From: Fulvivirga maritima | GTDB taxonomy: Bacteria; Bacteroidota; Bacteroidia; Cytophagales; Cyclobacteriaceae | Direction: 5' to 3' | NCBI RefSeq assembly: GCF_021389955.1 | Contig: NZ_CP089980.1 | Coordinates: 2,971,001-3,035,000 of the forward strand | Length of the DNA stretch: 64,000 nt | Shown: positions 58,901 to 64,000 of the stretch, piece by piece | Numbering within the stretch: position 1 is the first letter of the stretch | Layout: every line of letters starts with the position of its first letter | Made by a program: the position numbers and the translations under genes | Notes under the pieces: model-generated | The model's input: the letters and a program-made list of their open reading frames with translations, nothing else | Told to the model about the DNA's origin: nothing | Databases searched by the model: none

Positions 58901-60169
58901 TTAAGGATTTGTAGTGTCGAGATCCCGTTTTCTCACTTCCTTTAAAAGGAAAATGTTATAAAGCATAATGCTGATGATCTCAGCGCACACTAGCGCGATA
59001 AGCCCATAGTATAATCCACCATATTTAATGCCTAGATATAATGACAAGAATCTGGCGGAAAGGGAAACGAAGGAAAAGATAAGGCCATAATATTGCTTAT
59101 TCATAGCAGCAAAAGTGCTGCTGGTGGGCGTGCTTATAAACATACATAAAAGCATCATGCTGAGTATTTGAACCATTTCGCCAGATTGCTCCCAACTGGC
59201 ACCAAATACAAAAATAAAGACATCATCTCCGATAAGTAGTAGGGCAATGAACACAGGAGCTCCAATTGTTAATAATAACTTCCAGCAGCGTAGTAGTTCT
59301 GGCTTTATGGATCGGTTTTCCTGAATTAATAGACCGATTTTTTTATAAAATATCTGACCTATGCCTGCTCCAATTATTGCTTCCGGCAAGCTAAGCATGC
59401 GGTAAGCTAATGAAAATTGGCCAGTTATTGCTTCAGAGGTTAAAACAGGTAAAAGTAATATCGGGATTTGACTTGAAACGCGCTCAACTAATCCGCTAGG
59501 GAATGAATAGTAGGGGAAGAACTTATGTTTTTTTAATAAAATGGCCGCTTTACTAATATTCAATTTGGAGAAAATGAACCGTAGATTGCTGAGCGCAATA
59601 AGGAAAAGAGTGGCTTGTCCGGCAATTGCAGCCAATACCAAATGGTTATATCCCCACTGGAATGAAGCGTATAAAATGGCCGCCCCTTGAAAAAATAATC
59701 GATCTATAACTTTTACTGTGGAAAGGAGTTTAAGCTGGTTGGTTCTTAAATAGTACCATTGCCCAATTTGATTAGCAGCTCCAAAAAGTACTGCTAAAAT
59801 GAGTAGCCAGTACAAGTTGTTGCTGAGCGGAACATGTAGTAATTCCGGAATCCTTACTAAAGCAACCATGCTTAATATGGCCACAAAAACCAAAAGAATA
59901 ATAAAAAGCGTTTGTATGAAAATAGATAAGTCCTTATTCTTTTTTATCAGCACTATGGCTTTGTCATATTGTAAAGTGGCTACAGAGATGAGTATGATCA
60001 AGCAGCTTTGAAATACAGCAAATTCTCCAAATAGAGTGTCAGTGTAAAGCCTGGTTATGATGGGATAGCCTACCAGCGTAATCAGTAAAGAGATGATATT
60101 GCCGAAGGTGAGAATGCTCACTTCTTTAAAGTATCCTTGAAATATCGATATGAGGTTTGATTTTTTCAA
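58901..60169 (-). CDS. Lipopolysaccharide/polysaccharide flippase (Wzx-like)
   Basis: Wzx-type flippases move lipid-linked glycan repeat units across the inner membrane. The 422-residue protein has about twelve helices, with an N-terminal FGNIISLLITLVGYPIITRL and YTDTLFGEFAVFQSCLIILI, typical of the polysaccharide biosynthesis family. There are few family-fixed residues, so the call rests on topology plus the start pattern. The start is TTG at 60169, 4 bp after the stop of the FemAB-like gene; no ATG is available. The cluster lacks a visible Wzy polymerase. Confidence 0.85.
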   Translation of the reverse strand: MKKSNLISIFQGYFKEVSILTFGNIISLLITLVGYPIITRLYTDTLFGEFAVFQSCLIILISVATLQYDKAIVLIKKNKDLSIFIQTLFIILLVFVAILSMVALVRIPELLHVPLSNNLYWLLILAVLFGAANQIGQWYYLRTNQLKLLSTVKVIDRLFFQGAAILYASFQWGYNHLVLAAIAGQATLFLIALSNLRFIFSKLNISKAAILLKKHKFFPYYSFPSGLVERVSSQIPILLLPVLTSEAITGQFSLAYRMLSLPEAIIGAGIGQIFYKKIGLLIQENRSIKPELLRCWKLLLTIGAPVFIALLLIGDDVFIFVFGASWEQSGEMVQILSMMLLCMFISTPTSSTFAAMNKQYYGLIFSFVSLSARFLSLYLGIKYGGLYYGLIALVCAEIISIMLYNIFLLKEVRKRDLDTTNP

Positions 60170-60173
60170 GGCG

Positions 60174-61097
60174 TTATTTCTTAGTGATAGATTTTAGTTT
60201 TTTGAGGGTTTTCAATACAGTAGACTCATATTTAATAAGAAAGTATTTTTCCTCAATAGCTCCAAAACTCTTAAAAAAATAGGCTATTCCAGGTATGTGT
60301 GAGCCCTCAAAGTCTAAAGTGCAGTTGCTATCAGATTGTTTTTTTATGACCTCATCCAAAATTAAGGAGTTAGCATTTAATGAGCGTCCGAGGTCAGTGT
60401 TGGCGCTAAATAAGTAGGTGATTCGGCTTTTGTATTTTATAAAAAAGGCAATTGAAATCAGTTGCTTGTCTTTAATGGCTTTTATTAACAAGCCTGTGTC
60501 ATTTTTCAGGCTTTCTGAAATTAGCTCATGTATTTTTAAATATGCTGTATCTGATACTCCATCTGTAATCTTTGGAGAAACTTCTTTTTTAAATAAATTG
60601 ATCAAATCATCCGCTTCAGAACCATTAATTATCTCAATATCGGTTTTTCGGGCTTGTTTTAATCTGCTTTTTCTATCTCTCCTATATTTGGCTGCTAATT
60701 CTTCATATTTTTCACTGAGCGGAAGTATATGGTTGGTTTGAGTTTCTCCGGTGAAGGTTTCTGCATAATTGTAGTTTAGAGGGTAAATGAAAGAAGAAAA
60801 TTTTTTAATAATTTCACTCTTTACCTCTTTTATAATTTCGTCACTTATAAAACCAAACATACCTAAACGCTGAGCTAAAACTGGCTTTGGGTGAAGCGAA
60901 AAGCCATAGTTTTTATGGCTAAGTAGCGGCATTATAAAAGAATAAGCATCATTTTTTTCTATTACCCATGCCTCCCAGTCAGGGTGTATTATGCTTAAGA
61001 ACCAGTATTGGCAATACACCATTCCATCAGGAGATTGCATGAGGCATTCATCCCATTTTTTTTGATCTATTTGTGTATGTTTAAGGTGTTTTAGCAA
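60174..61097 (-). CDS. FemAB/GNAT-like protein
   Basis: The 307-residue protein resembles the FemAB-like acyltransferase family but differs clearly from the one at 56713. It has IDQKKWDECLMQSPDGMVYC, VIEKNDAYSFIMPLLSHKNY near the N-terminus, a central basic YRRDRKSRLKQARKTDIEII, and LISIAFFIKYKSRITYLFSA near the C-terminus. A TTG at 61097 is the only start giving a family-like N-terminus. Its start and that of the divergent GT2 gene are 13 bp apart. The flippase follows after 4 bp. It probably acylates or aminoacylates a glycan or lipid. Confidence 0.75.
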   Translation of the reverse strand: MLKHLKHTQIDQKKWDECLMQSPDGMVYCQYWFLSIIHPDWEAWVIEKNDAYSFIMPLLSHKNYGFSLHPKPVLAQRLGMFGFISDEIIKEVKSEIIKKFSSFIYPLNYNYAETFTGETQTNHILPLSEKYEELAAKYRRDRKSRLKQARKTDIEIINGSEADDLINLFKKEVSPKITDGVSDTAYLKIHELISESLKNDTGLLIKAIKDKQLISIAFFIKYKSRITYLFSANTDLGRSLNANSLILDEVIKKQSDSNCTLDFEGSHIPGIAYFFKSFGAIEEKYFLIKYESTVLKTLKKLKSITKK

Positions 61098-61110
61098 TTG
61101 ATTTTTTAAT

Positions 61111-61965
61111 ATGTCAGATCAGCCCCTGGTATCTATTATTTGTCTGAGTTACAATCATGAACGCTTTGTGAAAGAAGCCCTGATGTCTGTTTTTCAGCAA
61201 ACATATAAAAATATAGAAATTATTGTAGTGGATGATGCCAGTACTGATAATAGTAAGGAGGTAATTACTGATTTGTTGAAGCACCATCCAGAAGTGAAAT
61301 TCATGGCTCTGGAGAAAAATATTGGAAACTGTAAGGCTTTTAATCAAGCGTATGCAGTTAGCTCAGGTGAGTTTATTATTGACTTGGCGGCTGATGATGT
61401 TCTTCTTCCTCAAAGGGTGGCGCAAGGTGTAAAAGCGCTGTTAAATAGCGGAGAGGACTATGGGGTTAATTTTACTAATGCCGAGGTAATAGATGAGCAG
61501 GGGGATTTTATGAAACATCATTACCCAATTAATCAAGAGAGAAAATCTACTGTATTTGTGCCCTCCGGCGATGTGTTTAAAGACTTAGTGGCTCGCTATT
61601 TCATCTGTCCGCCTACTATGATGTATACCCGGGCTCTTGTTGAATATTTGGGTGGCTATGATGAAAACCTCACTTATGAAGATTTTGATTTATGGATCAG
61701 GTCATCAAGAGTTTTTAAATATGCTTTTACTGATGAAATTTTAGTGAAAAGAAGAATGGTGCAAGGTTCAAAACGAAGTATGCAGTTTAAGATTAGAAGC
61801 CCTCATTTAAGAACAACCTACACGGTAATGCAAAAGGCGAAGGCGTTAATTAGCAACGAAGCTGAAGCAAAAGCCTTTAAAAGCCGGGTGTATTATGAAG
61901 TGAAGGTAGCTCTGCGATATTTAGACTTTCCTTTGGCTTATAATTACCTTAGGCTGTTGCAATAA
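61111..61965 (+). CDS. Glycosyltransferase family 2
   Basis: The 284-residue GT-A enzyme has LVSIICLSYNHERFVKEALM and SVFQQTYKNIEIIVVDDAST (nucleotide-sugar binding), and a DxD-like IIDLAADDVLLPQRVAQG. The acceptor region contains GGYDENLTYEDFDLWIRSSR with the catalytic-base EDFD motif. The last 90 residues are helical. It faces the opposite way to the rest of the cluster, so it is regulated on its own. It lies 4 bp from the convergent rsgA end. Confidence 0.92.
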   Translation: MSDQPLVSIICLSYNHERFVKEALMSVFQQTYKNIEIIVVDDASTDNSKEVITDLLKHHPEVKFMALEKNIGNCKAFNQAYAVSSGEFIIDLAADDVLLPQRVAQGVKALLNSGEDYGVNFTNAEVIDEQGDFMKHHYPINQERKSTVFVPSGDVFKDLVARYFICPPTMMYTRALVEYLGGYDENLTYEDFDLWIRSSRVFKYAFTDEILVKRRMVQGSKRSMQFKIRSPHLRTTYTVMQKAKALISNEAEAKAFKSRVYYEVKVALRYLDFPLAYNYLRLLQ

Positions 61966-61969
61966 TTAC

Positions 61970-62887
61970 TTATCGTCTGTTGTCATCTCCTTCAATGATA
62001 CTCACATAGCTGATATAGCGGCTTTCTGAAATTTCACCATTATCTACAGCATCTTTAACTGCGCATTTTGGTTCATGCAGGTGGGTGCAATTGTGAAACT
62101 TACACTCTGATTGCAATGCCCTCATTTCAGGAAAATAATCTGAAAGTTCTTCAGTTTCTATATCTATTATGCCTAATTCCTTAATTCCAGGTGTGTCAAT
62201 GACAAAAGTAGAAGGCGAAACTTCAAACATCTCAGCAAAGGTAGTGGTATGAACCCCTTTTTGAGCGAAGTCTGATATGGCTCCTGTTTTTTGCTCTATT
62301 TCCGGGGCTATTTTGTTTAGTAAAGTGGACTTGCCTACGCCACTATGACCAGAAAACAGGCTCTTCTTTCCATTTAAGATTTCAGATACTGAGTTAATGC
62401 CTTCATCTTTTAAGGCTGAAACTTTCAGGCAAGTGACACCTATTTTGTCATAAATTTCTATGATTTCATCAATCATAGCTATGCCTTTTTCATGGAGAAG
62501 GTCAATTTTATTAAATATGATTACTTGAGGAATTCTAAACGATTCGGCAGTAATTAAAAAACGATCTATAAAGCCAAGTGAAGTCCTCGGGTAAGTGAGT
62601 GTAACAATAAGAACGGCCTGATCCAGGTTAGCGGCTAGTATATGTCCCTGGCTTTTTAGCTTTACTGATTTTCTTATGATATAGTTTTCTCTCGGTAATA
62701 TCTCTGTAATTACAGCTTCAGTGTCATTTTCAAGGCTTATAGTCACCTTATCGCCTACAGCTATGGGGTTTGTAGTTTTAAACCCTTTAAGCCTGAGCTT
62801 GCCTCTGGTACGGGCTTGATAAATTTTATGGTCTTCAGCCAGTACATCATACCATGAGCCGGTAGATTTTAGAACTTCTCCTGTCAT
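61970..62887 (-). CDS. rsgA: Ribosome small-subunit GTPase A
   Basis: RsgA checks 30S subunit maturation and uses GTP hydrolysis to release RbfA. The 305 residues show the circularly permuted GTPase order: an OB fold first (LRLKGFKTTNPIAVGDKVTI), NKID early (VIFNKIDLL), then SGHSGVGKSTLLNK (P-loop) and DTPGIKELG, with a C-terminal zinc domain in CKFHNCTHLHEPKCAV (Cys and His ligands). All catalytic features are intact. The ATG at 62887 overlaps the waaA stop by 4 bp, so it is translationally coupled to Kdo transferase, an odd pair. Confidence 0.95.
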   Translation of the reverse strand: MTGEVLKSTGSWYDVLAEDHKIYQARTRGKLRLKGFKTTNPIAVGDKVTISLENDTEAVITEILPRENYIIRKSVKLKSQGHILAANLDQAVLIVTLTYPRTSLGFIDRFLITAESFRIPQVIIFNKIDLLHEKGIAMIDEIIEIYDKIGVTCLKVSALKDEGINSVSEILNGKKSLFSGHSGVGKSTLLNKIAPEIEQKTGAISDFAQKGVHTTTFAEMFEVSPSTFVIDTPGIKELGIIDIETEELSDYFPEMRALQSECKFHNCTHLHEPKCAVKDAVDNGEISESRYISYVSIIEGDDNRR

Positions 62888-64000
62888 GATAATATTTCTT
62901 TGCAGTGATTAATTATTTTGTCTGTTGCTCCCGTGTGGTCAAGCACATAATCTCTGTTGACCTGGCTGCCTATGTTGTAGGTTTTTTCTTCCATAAACTG
63001 ATGAAACTGGAATCTTAGCTGGTTATTATCCCCTATGGCTACCGCGCCTCCGAGGTTAACCAGATCCACTGCTTCTCTGAATTTAGTGTAATTTTTATTG
63101 CCAAAGAAAATAGGTAATCCAAAAGTAGCCGCTTCTAATATGTTATGTAGGCCTGCGCCAAAAGCACCACCAACATAAGCATAATCTGCATAGCCATATA
63201 AGCTGGAAAGCATGCCTACATTATCTATTATTAATATGTCGTTTTCCTGGGTATTTGAGCTGGTAAGCTGAGAAAATCGAATAGTCTTTTTAATGGCTTC
63301 TTTTTCTATTCTCTGCATAAATCTTTCCTCGATTTCATGCGGAGCAATGATGAATTTTAAAGGAAATTCGTTGATGAATGATAGCAGTACATCAAAATCT
63401 TCTGGCCAGCAGCTGCCTACTACCATAAGTTTATCATTACCCTTAAACTGTTTAACCAGAGGGATATCTTTTTTATTATTCACAATACTGACCACCCTAT
63501 CGAAACGAGTGTCCCCAGAAATAGAAACATTATTAAATGAAAGGTTATTTAGCAGCTCTTTAGACTTATGGTCTTGCACAAAGAAATGTGATACTTGTTT
63601 AAGTATATGACGGTAAAACCCTCCGTATTTTTTGAAATATACCTGGTCGTTTCTGAAAATAGATGATACCGATAAAATAGGGATGTTATTTTTTCTAAGA
63701 GCTCTTAGGTGGAAGTACCAGTATTCATATTTTACGAAGATAGCCAGGTTGGGCTTGGTTATGTTTATAAACTGCTTGGCGTTGCCAGGAGTGTCCAGGG
63801 GGAGGTAATATACAAAATCTGCTAGTGGGTAATCTTTTCTCACTACATAACCAGAAGGGGAAAAGAAGGTGAGTAAGATTTTGAAGTGGGGAAAATCCTT
63901 TTTAAATGCTTCTATAACAGGCCTTCCTTGCTCAAATTCTCCTAAGGAAGCACAGTGGAACCACGCAAGATCTCCAGAGTGCGATTTAAAGTCATTAGAT
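62884..64000 (-). CDS. waaA: Kdo transferase (partial; runs off right edge)
   Basis: WaaA adds 3-deoxy-D-manno-octulosonate to lipid A at the inner membrane, the first step of the LPS core. A GTG at 63843 would give a 319-residue fragment, but the frame continues with no stop to the window edge and reads WFHCASLGEFEQGRPVIEAF about 40 residues upstream, the conserved N-terminal motif with the catalytic Glu. So the true start lies beyond 64000 and 63843 is internal. Other landmarks are FVKYEYWYFHLRAL, VVGSCWPEDFDVLL, IAPHEI and YAYVGGAFGAGLHNILEAA. It overlaps rsgA by 4 bp. Confidence 0.93.
   Translation of the reverse strand, partial: SNDFKSHSGDLAWFHCASLGEFEQGRPVIEAFKKDFPHFKILLTFFSPSGYVVRKDYPLADFVYYLPLDTPGNAKQFINITKPNLAIFVKYEYWYFHLRALRKNNIPILSVSSIFRNDQVYFKKYGGFYRHILKQVSHFFVQDHKSKELLNNLSFNNVSISGDTRFDRVVSIVNNKKDIPLVKQFKGNDKLMVVGSCWPEDFDVLLSFINEFPLKFIIAPHEIEERFMQRIEKEAIKKTIRFSQLTSSNTQENDILIIDNVGMLSSLYGYADYAYVGGAFGAGLHNILEAATFGLPIFFGNKNYTKFREAVDLVNLGGAVAIGDNNQLRFQFHQFMEEKTYNIGSQVNRDYVLDHTGATDKIINHCKEILS

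Noticed and set aside
63843-63843. waaA starting at GTG 63843
   Set aside because: The frame stays open to the window edge and encodes the conserved WFHCASLGEFEQGRP motif upstream.
1-64000. CRISPR arrays, tRNA or rRNA genes, prophage, riboswitches
   Set aside because: I saw no spaced direct repeats, cloverleaf-like stretches, phage structural genes or known aptamer patterns; short or diverged ones could be missed by eye.

Overview
The window reads as chromosomal DNA from a Bacteroidota bacterium, most likely of the order Cytophagales. The grounds are a PorP/SprF-like type IX secretion (T9SS) outer-membrane protein, a gliding-motility-type C-terminal domain, a T9SS sorting tail on a secreted esterase, the enlarged bacteroidetal lysyl-tRNA synthetase, a putative LptD, and repeated -7 promoter boxes of the form TAnnTTTG just upstream of genes. 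The DNA is AT-rich and densely coded, mostly with core metabolism. I cannot name the genus.

Layout. 1-2600: the 5' end of aroB, then pheA (both minus), and a divergent proline dehydrogenase. 2633-7661: a three-gene minus-strand surface module made of a CHU_C-type secreted protein (its signal peptide is frameshifted at an A9 tract), PorP/SprF, and an OmpA/PD40 protein. 7910-14286: lysS, then a divergent envelope pair (LptD-like protein against an Ami-type amidase followed by an MlaD/MCE protein). 14447-23512: acyl-CoA carboxylase beta, a SirB1-like protein, a redoxin, a phosphopantetheinyl transferase, WD40, DivIVA-like and folB genes, an IscA-like protein lacking the usual C-terminal Cys pair, and a five-gene operon ending in dtd and a MazG-like gene. 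23513-29383: the minus operon plsC-gatC-large membrane/TPR protein-gcvT-comB. 29466-31233: thioesterase, SET-domain protein and a small membrane protein.

31257-32731 is an intact IS4-family insertion sequence with 21-bp terminal inverted repeats, further inverted repeats inside them, and a hairpin that would mask the transposase start codon. It sits in what would otherwise be a gap of about 43 bp between two co-oriented genes. 32752-37752 holds a desaturase, a sigma factor, MATE, NUDIX, rnhB and an NRDE protein. 37803-38813 is a lone GH43 arabinanase lipoprotein, followed by the only long non-coding stretch (38814-39671), which holds hairpins and a possible decayed gene. 39672-49216 holds a hydrolase, an ABC ATPase, a cobalamin adenosyltransferase, ilvE, prfB with its programmed +1 frameshift, an MFS transporter and a PAS histidine kinase with its response regulator. 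49266-55802 holds a GIN-domain protein, YigZ, a T9SS esterase, a 3'-5' exonuclease, an NhaC antiporter, an amine oxidase and a DUF4442 protein. 55842-64000 holds a Mpo1-like protein, a surface-polysaccharide cluster (ketoisomerase-like cupin, two FemAB-like acyltransferases, GT4, flippase, GT2), rsgA and the start-truncated Kdo transferase waaA.

Envelope assembly is the recurring theme: LptD, MlaD, the amidase and WaaA build the outer membrane, the glycan cluster decorates it, and the T9SS-linked proteins use it. I found no tRNA, rRNA, CRISPR array or prophage. The most unusual items are the homopolymer frameshift in a surface-protein signal peptide, the nested repeats and start-masking hairpin of the insertion sequence, promoters only 6 nt from start codons, and terminators built from the coding ends of genes.
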